64,000 nucleotides of DNA from NCBI GenBank assembly GCA_964020975.1, contig OZ026619.1, forward strand, positions 86,004,206 through 86,068,205, given 5' to 3'. Positions 12,085 to 22,584 of the stretch are shown here, in pieces. The notes under the pieces are model-generated. The model searched no databases. It saw only the letters and a list, made by a program, of their open reading frames with translations, and was not told where the DNA came from. The stretch's first letter is position 1. Every line of letters starts with the position of its first letter. The stretch comes from Hermodice carunculata. Its lineage: Eukaryota; Annelida; Polychaeta; Eunicida; Amphinomidae. The position numbers and the translations under genes are program-made.

Positions 12085-12570
12085 AGAACACCCGAGCTGT
12101 AGGGCGCAGTGGTGGCTCCACAGTGGCAGCGTGGGCATGCCGGCATCATGCTTCGGCTACGCCAAACGGTAACTCTGGTTCTTTAGTCGGACTAGTACCT
12201 CCCCTTCAGTCGTTATCTGTGGCGTGTGCACATTAGTATCCATTGTATATATATATACATATACCCACATATGTTCAATTATCTGTCGCTTATCAGTTTT
12301 TTTTCTGTCCTATGTGTCCTCCTCTCCAGAATTATGGCAGTTTGCGATCGTGTATTATATTGTGATCCCATGAGTTACATATAACTATGTATTTTGTCAT
12401 TTTATGTTGGATCTTATTGTCTTTTACACTTTTTATTTTCTCTTTACATTATTCTATGCACGATTATATTTGTATATATTTTGTATTTACAAGAGGAGAA
12501 GAATTTGTATTAGCCTTTGGCAATTTTTCTAATCCTCTTGAAAGAAATAAAGTATATCAGTCTACAATTC
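12085..12570 (+). repeat. Possible retroposon or mRNA 3' end
   Basis: A GC-richer 100 bp is followed by AT-rich sequence, then an imperfect hairpin whose ends are CAAGAGGA and TCCTCTTG (about 12489-12542), then AATAAA at 12546-12551. This order suits the 3' end of a non-LTR element or of a transcript. No coding frame with a recognisable domain lies upstream, so either reading is tentative. Confidence 0.3.
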
Positions 12571-12571
12571 T

Positions 12572-13229
12572 CACAGTGTATGCTGTTACGTTGAGTTGAC
12601 AATAACATACCATACCAGGTTGTGTGTTACAGTGTGAATGCTATCACCTGCTTGCTAGCCCCAACAAAGTGCTTGTGACATATAATTGTTTTCCTGGGAG
12701 AATGCCAGGGAAAGGTACAAAACAAAGAAAGACTGTTGTGTTTCACGACCAGTCACAGTAAATGTACGGGAGATGAGACGTGTCTTGGCCATAGTCCTCT
12801 CCTGACAATTAGTGCTCTGGGTTACACTGCTTCAATTGTGGAGTCAGTGGCCCGTACCCCCACAGCCTTTTATTTTGCTGTACATTATTGACATTAGGAA
12901 GGTGGTGTTGAGCAGGCAACTGACAAAGACCTCAGATGAGTGCGAGTGTGTATAGGAACTAGAAAGACGTAAGACAAGTGTTGATGAAAGATAGAAAAAT
13001 AATGTGCCAGAATGACTGGCTACTTTCTTCCATGACTGGACTCATCAGAGGGGAGTTCATTCTGTTGAACCCTAGGGTAAGCAAAAATGTTGATGTTCAC
13101 TGTTCATAGGGAGTTGGTGTCTGTTCCATTAATCTGCTCTGTGATTCAACAGGAACTGAATGCTGCGTCAGATACATCAGCGTGTGCAGAGAATTCAGGC
13201 TTCATATGCATTTTTTGCCATCATTTATG
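12572..13229. other. Unrecognised non-coding stretch
   Basis: No repeat ends and no coding frame with a domain were seen. Confidence 0.35.
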
Positions 13230-13388
13230 GACCTTACATTGCCATATTATGCGATACCTTCCCCTCCAAATCAGTGCCGCAATTTGAATGAGAATTGTAG
13301 ATCAAGATAGCATGCGGCAGATCAACAGCTTGACATGGGTAAGATGCTTACTGCTCAACCCACACTAAGGACAGCTGTTGACTCAGTC
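13230..13388. mobile_element. TTAA MITE, family 3, partial
   Basis: Contains GAATGAGAATTGTAGATCAA, CAACAGCTTGACATGGGTAA, CAACCCACACTAAGGACAGC and TGTTGACTCAGTCTTGA. The same order is seen in the copies at 14.5 and 28.1 kb. Its right end runs straight into a family-2 element at TTGA (13389-13392), a changed TTAA. Confidence 0.6.
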
Positions 13389-13392
13389 TTGA

Positions 13393-13632
13393 CCCTTTCA
13401 GTGCCAAATTATGAACTGAGTCAACAGCTTTTCTGTGCGCACATTGGGAGCAATACGCCCAATGCGTGCCCAGAAAAGCTGTTGACCTGGGGTATTCTCG
13501 CAGGAACTATAGGCATTCTGGTACTTGAATGAAAGGTCTTTTTACAAGGAATGCGAATCTGGGATTGTAATGATAATTCAGACCTGTCTGACTTAAGTAG
13601 ATCGACTTTAGAGATGATAAGCACTCAAAGAG
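13393..13632. mobile_element. TTAA MITE, family 2, 240 bp
   Basis: Starts CCCTTTCAGTGCCAAATTAT and ends AGCACTCAAAGAG, followed by TTAA and preceded by TTGA. It holds the inverted pair CAACAGCTTTTC and GAAAAGCTGTTG near its left side, and TGAATGAAAGGTCTTTTTAC. Same orientation as the 40.4- and 47.1-kb copies and opposite to those at 24.5 and 47.8 kb. Confidence 0.8.
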
Positions 13633-13639
13633 TTAATTC

Positions 13640-14510
13640 TAGGTGGAAAGGATTAATCTTTCAACCCAAAGTACTTTGTACATGTAAAGAAGTTCAAAAT
13701 ATATCGGATTTCTTTATCAATTTAAAGGCCTTGGCTTTCAATAGTATTTTAAGATTACTGCATAAGCCCTCATAGTCCTGAGCATTTATTTTCCAGAATT
13801 GAACCCAAAACAGTTTCTCGAGTTTTATGCTCATGAATTGATCCTGGGTTGGTTTCAGCTTCTGTGTGGAAACAAAATTTTTAAAAATCTCGAGTTTAAT
13901 ATCTATAAATGGATCTCATTGTGGAAGAATAATGAATATTTATTTATGTGGGGAAATTACGATTAAACAGTATGCCATTGGAAAACCTACTGTTGAATTG
14001 TATCTCCTTATGTGCTTGAAGTGATGTAAATGAAGTGTCCACATAGTTATGTAAATGTCGTTTCAAATTTAAATAAAATAAAGTAAAATGCAGTTAATTT
14101 TGCTTTAAATGTAGAAGTATCAAGCATTTCAGTGTCTCTGATAACAGGCGAAATATTACTTTGCAAACAGTTTTCCATTTCCAAAAAAAAAAAAAAAAAA
14201 TATAACTATCATCTAGAAAGTGGTCAGTGCAGGTAGATTTACCTAGCTTGGTTATATTGCACGACTTGATGTAGAGTTGCCAAACACCCTGGGCTCAGAA
14301 TTATCTGCAACTCTGCAGACCTTTGTGGACTTCAAAAATACTATTATTGATATTGTTTTACAGTCTGGTGAGGATCTTTTCGGGTAAGGGGTAAGGGTGG
14401 GGTGTAAAATGTGTGAGATCTCCTGAAAGTATCAGGCCCAAGCAATGTACCCATAATTTTCAATCAGCGGTTTACCTTTATGTGTGAGCCTTTGATTTGA
14501 ATGGTTTTGT
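13640..14510. other. Unrecognised AT-rich stretch
   Basis: AT-rich with an A-run near 14182-14200. No gene or element ends were recognised. Confidence 0.35.
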
Positions 14511-14517
14511 AAGTTGA

Positions 14518-14747
14518 ACTCTTTGCCACTCAAGTCGTCCAGAATCACCCAGACATAAATTGTCATCTGCCTCAATCTTTTTACTGATACTTCTCATTGG
14601 TAGAAAATATTTTTGGTGAAAGTTATAGTTAAGACAGATGATAACATGACTCAGGTCAACAGCCTACCTTGGTGTGGCTTGGGTGCATTGCAGTTAGTCC
14701 ATGTCAAAGATAGCTATTGACTGACCCTTGTTCTCAACAAGAAAGGG
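14518..14747. mobile_element. TTAA MITE, family 3, about 230 bp
   Basis: Left flank is TTGA and the element starts ACTCTTTGCCACTCAAGTCG. The right end is CAACAAGAAAGGG followed by TTAA. The interior shares ATGACTCAGGTCAACAGC with family 1. Closest to the copy at 28.1 kb. Confidence 0.65.
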
Positions 14748-15039
14748 TTAATGTGAAACACTGATGATTGGCAGTAGTGAGGTGTATTCATGTTCAGTGG
14801 TTGATGTTGTTAACAATCTTTGTCCTCTCATATCGTCAATAATGACTGCTGAATGAAGCTGTTAAGTGTTGAAATGTAAACAATAGGTGTATTTAAGACA
14901 GCCAGGCTGCATGTCAAGGTGGCTGCTGTGTTCATTTATAGTTAAGGAGGAAAGTTATCATTTATGAATGAATTATAGTTCAGATGCAAACATTGATGAC
15001 TGGTCTGGCAATACAGGCTCCTTATACTGTGTTTATAGC

Positions 15040-15470
15040 AAAACCCTCAGGTGTCAAGCCATAATACCCACAGGTGTCAAGCCATAATACCCACAGGTGT
15101 CAAGCCATAAAACCCACAGGTATCCACTCTCCAACACACAGTTGTTAATCCCTGACCAGCAAGGTGTCAACCCCACAAATTAAGCCACAGGTGTCGGGCC
15201 CCAAAACCTATGGTTGTCAACTCCTGAAACCTACAGGTGTCCTTGCCAGACCTACTGGTATCAACCCCAGACCTACAAGTGTCAACCCCAGACCTGCAGT
15301 TGTCAACCCCGAAAACCCATGTGTGTCATTGCCAGACCTACAGGTGTCAACTACAGATCTACAGGTGGCAACCCTGGACCTACAGGTGTCAACCCCCCCC
15401 CCCCCCCAAAAAAAACCCTCACAGGTGTATCGCCAGACCCACAGGTACGTGTCAACCCCCAAAAGAGTGT
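15040..15470. repeat. CAGGTGTCAACCCC minisatellite
   Basis: Units of 20-23 bp: first CCCACAGGTGTCAAGCCATA, then AGACCTACAGGTGTCAACCC, repeated about 18 times with drift. A C-run followed by an A-run (15391-15414) interrupts it. Because 21 is a multiple of three, frames stay open on both strands (for example 15164-15472 and 15217-15528). These are not genes. Confidence 0.9.
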
Positions 15471-15474
15471 GACC

Positions 15475-16140
15475 AGGAGATGCATATGAATGATGCATGT
15501 GATTAAAGAGAATAGGCAATTTTGCCAACAGCGTCTGTCATTTGTAAGAACTTGTGAATTTCCAAAGCAGGAGTCTCTCGGGCAATATGGGAAAGTTGAC
15601 AAATATTGTAATCTGATGATGCTTCCAATAAAAAAACTTTGCTGAGAGAAAATACTAAGTCCCCAAGGTGTTCTGATAGATTCAGCTTTAAAGACAGCCC
15701 GAGCACTTCTGCAGTCCCAGGGTTTTTCTACTTTTGAAATTTGCCTTTTCATCCCACATGCAAAGGTCAATTCCTCATTTTAACACAACTCATATAAATT
15801 AATAATTCCTGTATACATTACATCACCAAGAGCAGGTGTATTGTCATCTTTCCCAAGAGTTGTCAAAAGGTGTTGTGTAAATTCAAGATGGCAGGTCAGA
15901 GGAAGAGGTAGTACATTGACTGTCAGAACTAGTTTGCAGATACAGCTAGGTTGGGGCTAGGATTTTGAAATTAATTGCCAAAATTTCCCTTTTTCCTGGA
16001 AAGACCTATACAGACTTTAAATTTGTTCAATTTTTGCATCAAAACAAAGAATTTTTGAGAAATTTTAGTTGTCATTTACGACTTTCAACAGCCATTTTGA
16101 AGTTTTAGTAGCATTTGGTTAATGCTTGTACTAACCTAGG
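15475..16140. other. Unrecognised non-coding stretch
   Basis: A 139-codon minus-strand frame runs out of the minisatellite into this segment, with no domain I recognise. No element ends were seen. Confidence 0.3.
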
Positions 16141-16143
16141 ATA

Positions 16144-16616
16144 CAGTATTCCCTCTTTTGAAAGATTCGTATTTTGGGAGACCACATATGATCCTTTTTG
16201 ACCATTGTCACTTTGCAAAAGCACCTTCTAATGATGATTTACCTCTTTTGGGAGACCACCTGCAGAACCTGACCAGTGACCACTTATCCATCCAAAAATT
16301 CCCCATATCAGATAATTATATCCCACCTATATTGTACAAAAGTGTTAAAATTTTCTAAAAGCAGTTTTACAAATTCAAAACACGGTTATAATATCAATAA
16401 ATGCATTGCAAACACATGCAAGACTCCAATAGGAAATGGGGTCCACTAAGAGAACACTAATCACATTTGGATCTAGTTTATGAATGGGAATTCAAGGTAG
16501 AGGTTAGTTGTTGGGCAGGTGGCACAAGAAGCAAAGTTGGGAGACCACCTGCTTTATGTGACCACTTCTAGGAGTGGCCCTTGGGGTGGTCTCTCCAACG
16601 AAAGACTTATGTATGT
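16144..16616. mobile_element. Possible TA-flanked element, AGACCACC family
   Basis: Starts CAGTATTCCCTCTTTTGAAA after TA and ends near GAAAGACTTATG before TA. GGGAGACCACCTGC-type motifs lie inside both ends and point inward. The terminal inverted repeats are weak, so the exact limits are uncertain. Confidence 0.4.
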
Positions 16617-16849
16617 ACAGTGTCAAGATTATGTAATTATGTTGTGGTTGGTCATGGGCTTTTCTGTATAGCATAAAATATATTATTCATTGATTTCACT
16701 TATTATTATTTGTGATTTATTTCCCGACATGTGGGTACATCCATTGCACTCGCGTCTGTTTTATATTTGTATATACTTATTTTTTTAAACTTTGACTGAT
16801 AAAAAAAGTAGTTTTGTGAAAATTCATGCCCACTCATGTATCAGGACCA

Positions 16850-17270
16850 ATTTTCTATATCTTCTCCGAAACTACCAACCAGCTTAACTGGGTAGGTATG
16901 TGCCAAATATATTCAAATGGTCATGGTCCAGTGATTTTTGGATTTTTAATGAATTTTAAATTAAAATTCTATTTATTATTGTTTTTTTATTATTGTTATT
17001 TTTGGTTGACTCAGCATTTTTTCACATCTTGGCTAATCTTCATAGTGGTGTACCCTAGGTCCATGTTTTCTGTTAAAGATTAACAGGAAAGTACCTATGA
17101 GCTTTCAATTTGTACAATTAGTTTTGACCCAGAGTGACCTTGAAAGGTCAAACTGATTATATTGGCTTTTATCTTGGTAATTATGGATCCTAGACCCATA
17201 GTAATTATGAAACATCAATAACAAAGTACCTATTGGCTTTCAGTTGTTGTTGCTCAAGGGGAACAGCAGT
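16850..17270 (+). repeat. Degraded tandem-unit repeat with TGACCTTGA motif
   Basis: Two diverged copies of AAGTACCTATKRGCTTTCA lie about 130 bp apart (near 17089 and 17224), with AGTGACCTTGAAAGGTCAAA between them. This matches the internal-unit style of the Helentron-like elements. No terminal hairpins were found. Confidence 0.4.
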
Positions 17271-17698
17271 GATAGTTTTTGCTTTTGTTTTTTTGTTATT
17301 AATGGTCGTTCTAGGTGTTCATTTGACAAATTGTCAACATTTTTTCTCGAACAGGTATTTAGTTAGAGCTACTTTATATTTCCAGTACGTGTTCTCTTGT
17401 ATGATCACAGCTGGGCTACACTCCATATACAATACACAAACCTTGAGGGGGCACCAAGGTGAGATGCACAACATTATCAGGCATATCATAATGACTTGTG
17501 TACTCTGTTAATCACCCTCTTTGATCTTATCAGTGTGGTATTAGTTGACACCTGCTTCAGCAGTTGAATACACAACCGCAGGAGCTATAAGCTTGTGTGT
17601 ATTGATTTCTGCATTTTCCTTTCCTTATTAATCCTCATAAAATGAGTAAATATCTCAGTTTAGTGAATTTGATAATATCTGTACACGTTGCTTCATCC

Positions 17699-17888
17699 AC
17701 TAGGAACACCATTCAGCAGCGTATGACACATTTTGGCGGCGGTGGATGGCGATCGCCGCCCCCTGCCACAGAACACTGCCACAGCTTACAGGATGGTCAG
17801 TGATCTTCTTCCTGTCCCCCAAGCACTGCCCACCGCTGCTCATGCACTGCCACTGAGAAAACTCAAAGGCAGCCCCAGGGAGCATCTA
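17699..17888 (-). mobile_element. GC-rich 190-bp repeat, copy 1
   Basis: Starts GGAACACCATTCAGCAGCG and ends GCCCCAGGGAGCATC. The reverse complement aligns along its length with 21037-21231, which starts GATGCTCCCTGGACTCC and ends GCTGAATGGTGTTCC. GC- and CpG-rich against an AT-rich background. No terminal inverted repeats or clear target duplication, so the class is unknown. Confidence 0.65.
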
Positions 17889-17889
17889 T

Positions 17890-18729
17890 TTGTTTTATAT
17901 GTAAGCTAAGTGAGCAAATGCACGAACTGGTCAGTAAAAGGAGAGGAAAATAAAAGTTGAATATAATATCTATGTGGACATAAACATTGGTCTTTATGTA
18001 CTTGTGTGCTCCGACGTGTATAAAACAACATGTACATTGGATATTTACACATACAGACACACACACACATATAATCATGCAAGACATAAATTCATTCACA
18101 CACACATAATGTTATTTATGCACATTTTTGATCTTGTCCTGGCTTTATGCATCACAGTGTTAGTCCACAAACACGCTTAAGTTATCCTGCATGATTTAGA
18201 TGTGTCCCAATGAATTCCCACATCAGGGACAGTTTTTGATATAGAATAAAATCCTGATCTCCTATATTCATATACTCCCTGCTCACTGTTAAGCACACCA
18301 TAATTATTATGAGGAAAGATCATTAGATATTAATCATGAGCTGAAAATTAACAAAATTGATGCTTTTTATGGAGGTATTAGAGTAGCAATCAAGTTTTGT
18401 CCTTTTATCACAGTTGCAGTAGCTATAACATCGATATGTCACAACACAGATCCACACACCTGCTAAATACCCAAGAGGCCCCAAACCCAGCTACTGCTCA
18501 CCAGGTGATCCAGGGGTGTCAACTGTGTGCACTGGGGTGTAACCAATTAAGATATTAAATCGAGTCACATGTTGAATACACAACTCCAGCTTGCTGGTCT
18601 CATTATGAGATCCCACCAAGTTCACTGCCAATCAGTGCTTTTTGCTCAAGCACCAAACTCGAAACTATTTCTTTCTGTTTTTTCTTTCTGTTTTTTTTAT
18701 GATGGAATAACACTTTGTTAAATTATAAT
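17890..18729. other. Unrecognised non-coding stretch
   Basis: Contains a short CA-rich patch near 18045-18110. No gene or element was recognised. Confidence 0.35.
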
Positions 18730-20334
18730 TATATTTATGTCTCCCGGTGGAAGCCGGGGGACATATTGTTTTAGTGCCCGTTTCTTCCGCTTCTTCTTCT
18801 TCTTCTTCTTCTTGTTCATGTTCTTCAACACTTGGTTTCCGTGCGATAAGTCTTGAAGGACTTGACAGAATTTGATGAAACTTGGTAGGATTATGTATCT
18901 AGGCAAGACCTAGGTTGGGATTGTATTTGGGTGACCTTGACCTAATTTTAAAGGTCACAGGGTCACTTATGGGAAATTGGTTTCCGTTCGATAAGTCATG
19001 AAGAACTTGATGGAATTTGATGAAACTTGGTAGGATTATGTATCTTGTCAAGACCTAGGCTGGGATTGTATTTGGATGACCTTAAGCGAATTGTGAAGGT
19101 CACAGGGTCACTTATGTGAAATTGGTTTCCGTTCGATAAGTCATGAAGAACGTGATGGAATTTGATGAAACTTGGTAGGATTATGTATCAAGGTAAGACC
19201 TAGGTTGGGATTGTATTTGGATGACCTTGAGCAAATTCTGAAGGTCACACGGTCACTTATGCGAAATTGGTTTCCGTGCGATAAGTCTTGAAGAACTTGA
19301 TGGAATTTGATGAAACTTGGTAGGATTATGTATCTAGGCAAGACCTAGGTTGGGATTGTATTTGGGTGACCTTGAGCAAATTCTCAAGGTCACAGGGTCA
19401 CTTATGTGAAATTGGTTTCCGTGCAATAAGTCTTGAAGAACAGGTTGGAATTTGATGAAACTTGGTAGGATTATGTATCTAGGCAAGACCTATATTGGAA
19501 TTGTATTTGGATGACCCTGAGCGAATTCTGAAGGTCACAGGGTCACTTATGTGAAATTGGTTTCCGTTCGATAAGTCTTGAAGGACTTGACAGAATTTGA
19601 TGCAATGTGGTAGGATTATGTATCTAGGCAAGACCTAAGTTGGGATTGTATTTGGATGACCTTGAAGTAATTTTCAAGGTCACAGGGTCACTTATGTGAA
19701 ATTGGTATCCGTTCGATAAGTCATGAAGAACTTGATGGAATTTGATGAAACTTGGTAGCATTATGTATCTAGGCAAGACCTAGGTTGGGATTGTATTTGG
19801 ATGACTTTGAGCGAATTGTGAAAGTCACAGGGTCACTTATGTGAAATTGGTTTCTGTGCGATAAGTCTTGAAGAACTTGATGGAATTTGATGAAACTTGG
19901 TAGGATTATATATCTTGGCAAGACCTAGGTTGGGATTGTATTTGGGTGACCTTGACCTAATTTCTAAGGTCACAGGGTCACTTATGTGAAATTGGTTTCT
20001 GTGCGATAAGTCTTGAAGAACTTGAGGGAATTTGATGAAACTTGGTAGGATTATGTATCAAGTTAAGACCAAGGTTGGGATTGTATTTGGGTGACCTTGA
20101 CCTAATTTCTAAGGTCACAGGGTCACTTATGTGAAATTGTTTTCTCTGCAATAAGTCTTGAAGAACTTGATGAAAATTGCTAGAGTAATGTATCTAGGTG
20201 AGAGCTAAAATAGGATTGTAATTTTCAAGCAAACTTGGTCATTGGTAATTTGTTATCACCTGTAGCTTATTCAGAGACGTAAATGCTCCACCGGGAGACA
20301 TTTGATTTTCTGTTGGAAAATCAGTCTGTTCTAG
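18730..20334 (+). mobile_element. Helentron-like (pearl/HINE-type) element with 145-bp units
   Basis: The left end has a hairpin, ATGTCTCCCGGTGGA folding on CCGGGGGACAT (18737-18764). The right end carries its exact inverted copy, TCCACCGGGAGACAT (20287-20301). A perfect 7-bp stem follows (GATTTTC and GAAAATC, 20304-20322), then CTAG at 20331-20334 and a T. Subterminal inverted repeats, a 3' hairpin about 10 bases before a CTRR-type end, and a core of tandem units are known features of non-autonomous Helitron/Helentron elements, including bivalve pearl elements. A CTT microsatellite (18790-18813) sits between the left end and the array. There is no Rep/helicase frame, so it is non-autonomous. 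Confidence 0.75.
18826..20215 (+). repeat. Ten tandem 145-bp units in exact register
   Basis: The marker TTTCC (or TATCC/TTTCT) occurs at 18836, 18981, 19126, 19271, 19416, 19561, 19706, 19851, 19996 and 20141. All nine intervals are exactly 145 bp. Units differ by substitutions only until the last, which diverges. Each unit carries GATAAGTC, TGATGAAACTTGGTAGGATT, TTGGGATTGTATTTGG, then a TGACCTTGA-like motif, and then AAGGTCACAGGGTCACTTAT. Confidence 0.95.
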
Positions 20335-20395
20335 TTAACTCTGAAATGGTCAGTTCAAGGTGAAGACATCTGTACCCGTATCTCATGTTTCCCAG

Positions 20396-20555
20396 CCACT
20401 TGTCACTGCAAAGGATGAGAGCTACTTACAGGCCCTCGACCTTCATGTTCACATACAAGGCATCATTAGCCCAGAACATTTGAGAGCAGGATTTCTTACA
20501 GCTCAGCAAGATGTCATAGAACATGGAACAGAAATAAAATGTATGAGCTTGATGA
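20396..20555 (+). CDS. Candidate single exon, unrecognised product
   Basis: A pyrimidine-rich stretch ending TCATGTTTCCCAG could be a splice acceptor, and GTAAAG at 20556 a donor. The frame between is open for 53 codons and reads with ordinary protein composition (for example SYLQALDLHVHIQGIISPEH and RAGFLTAQQDVIEHG). I do not recognise a family. No partner exon was found on either side. It lies just outside the right end of the Helentron-like element. Could equally be chance. Confidence 0.22.
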
Positions 20556-20840
20556 GTAAAGTATGATACCAAAAAGCGGGTAAGAACACATATATGTATA
20601 GACAGTAACAAATGAATCCAGATTGATTACAGAGAATTATTCACAAGAAAATATTGAATCATTTGATGACAATTGAAATGCCCTATAAATATTTATTTGC
20701 ACCCGACTGCTTGACAACAAATAAAGTTGTTGTTTTTTCTGAGAGTGATGTGCGGATGGATAATTTGTGAAATTGCTAAAACAGTCATTCTAATGGTAAC
20801 ATATCTATATACAATTATAATCCATGTATGTGTGTGTGTG

Positions 20841-20845
<5 letters not shown>

Positions 20846-20896
<51 letters not shown>
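20846..20896. repeat. (TA)n microsatellite
   Basis: About 25 uninterrupted TA dinucleotides, preceded by a short TG run. The Y/I-rich frames on both strands are translations of it. Confidence 0.97.
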
Positions 20897-20900
<4 letters not shown>

Positions 20901-21012
20901 AAAACAAAAATATACATGAAGTATAAATATTAACTTTTATTGTCATTCTCATTTTGCCATCATGTTCTTCCATTCATTCACCTAGCCCATGTCTGAAACA
21001 AATTTATAAATT

Positions 21013-21052
21013 CAAGGAGTCCAGGGAGTATTGATGCTCCCTGGACTCCTTG
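21013..21052. repeat. Perfect 16-bp hairpin
   Basis: CAAGGAGTCCAGGGAG (21013-21028) pairs exactly with 21037-21052 around the loop TATTGATG. It lies at the left edge of the GC-rich repeat copy 2. Confidence 0.9.
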
Positions 21053-21231
21053 AGTTTCTCCGTGGTGATGGGTGGCAGTGCGCGGCGGTGAAGAGAGTGT
21101 CTGCCCATTCCTGCCAAGGCTTCAAATTTGGGCAGCGATTGCCGCAGAGCATCCCCGACCAATGCCAAGCAACGCCCACCACAGCCACAATGTGGCATTA
21201 TACTAAGGCCGCTGAATGGTGTTCCTTGTGA
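21037..21231 (+). mobile_element. GC-rich 190-bp repeat, copy 2
   Basis: Aligns with the reverse complement of 17699-17888, sharing both ends and TGAGTTTCTCCGTGG-, GGTGGCAGTGC-like segments. It is in the opposite orientation, so the two copies flank the Helentron-like element as an inverted pair 3.1 kb apart. Confidence 0.65.
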
Positions 21232-21579
21232 TCCATGGTAAAAGTGGAAAATGTGTACTTGGTCAGGTTTCCATGTTTTTGCCAGAGTTTCACTCAGCTG
21301 CCATTGCGTTAGCTGCAGCAGTTAGTCCAGCTGACAACAGAACCCCTCATTTACATATCTATGAATACTTGATATCTGCTTATCCAGTTGGGGGAAAAAA
21401 GTTTGTATTTTCTGATATGGTTCCACATTTATCATATAGAACAACTCAAAAAATGTAAATAATCGCCACAGTACGCCTTTAACCCTTTACCCACAGACCA
21501 CAAAAACTGATATACATGAAATAAGCACCTTAATTTATGGTACATGTATACATGTATGTTTCTTTACATTCATTTTTTT

Positions 21580-22416
21580 AGCTCTGCTGACTTGTCAGTC
21601 AGCAGAGCTTATAGAATCTGTTTGCGTCCATCGTCCGTCTGTCCATCCGTCTGTCCGTCTGTCGTTATAGACTTTTAATATTTTCGACTTCTTCTCAAAA
21701 ACCGCTGCATAGAATGTTTTGATTTTGCACATAGATGTTGCCCAGGTGAACCTCTACCAAGTTTGCGAAGGAGATGATGCAATATTTTTCTATTTTTAAT
21801 GAATTTTTTAATTTATTTTTTGAAAAAAAAAAATTTCTTCATCTCAAGAACTACCAGGCCAATTGCTTTGACATTGCACATAGGGTCACCTGGGGTCAAC
21901 TAGTTCTCATTTTGGCCACCAGGTGGCGCTGCGAGTTTTTCCTATTTTTTTTGATGAATTATTGCCTGTTAAGGCTATTTTCGACTTCTTCTCCAGAACA
22001 GCCTGATAGAATTGCTTAAAATTTTATCAAAATATAGTTGGACATTAGACAATGAAAGTTTGCGAAAATAATGTGGATATGTTAATTTTGACAAAGTTAT
22101 GTGATATCAGACTTTGTGACTGTAAGTGAGTGCTGCCACTGTACACCGGCAGCCATTGAAACAGCAAGGTATGTAAATTGATAATACATGTACTACCATC
22201 AGCAGAGCTTATAGAATCTGTTTGCGTCCGTCGTCCGTCTGTCCGTCCGTCCGTCCGTCCGTCCTTCCGCAAAATTTATTTTAAGGACAAACTTTGCTAC
22301 GACTCCACATACATGTATGTAGCTGTACAAATCTAGACTGTAGTCCATGTGTTCCAATACTGTAAAAGCAGATCCCAGTCAGCAGAGCACAGAATCATCA
22401 TGATCCTCTTGTTTTG
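21580..22416 (+). mobile_element. Hairpin-ended CAGCAGAGCT element
   Basis: The left end is a perfect 12-bp hairpin (AGCTCTGCTGAC, loop TTGTCA, GTCAGCAGAGCT) followed by GTCCGTCTGTCCATCCGTCT. The right end has GTCAGCAGAGC (22378-22388), then a small hairpin ATCATCATGAT, then CTTGTTTTG. The design matches the Helentron-like elements at 18.7 and 25.6 kb. A second left end, CAGCAGAGCTTATAGAATCT plus a longer TCCG run, begins at 22199, so this is either two nested copies or one copy with an internal duplication. Internal units include CGACTTCTTCTCAAAAACCG and a CAGGTGGCGCTGCGAG patch. Confidence 0.65.
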
Positions 22417-22584
22417 AGTTAAAATACATACAATAAGTGTCAATATACAACACCATAGCTGAAAAATGTTTGATTTTGCCAAGCACAGGGTACAAATTAC
22501 CAGGTTTTGACTCTGAAAATACAATGGACCTGGAGGACAAAAGTGGTTTCAAGAAATCCTCAGCATGGATGGCTTTTTACCGTC

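Noticed and set aside
15164-15528. Proline- and threonine-rich repeat proteins
   Set aside because: Minisatellite with a 21-bp unit; all three plus frames and the minus strand are open.
18826-20215. CRISPR-like array
   Set aside because: Units are contiguous 145-bp repeats with no distinct spacers, in an animal-type genome.
20271-20334. Rho-independent terminator
   Set aside because: The GATTTTC/GAAAATC hairpin is AT-rich, has no gene upstream and fits a Helitron-type 3' end.
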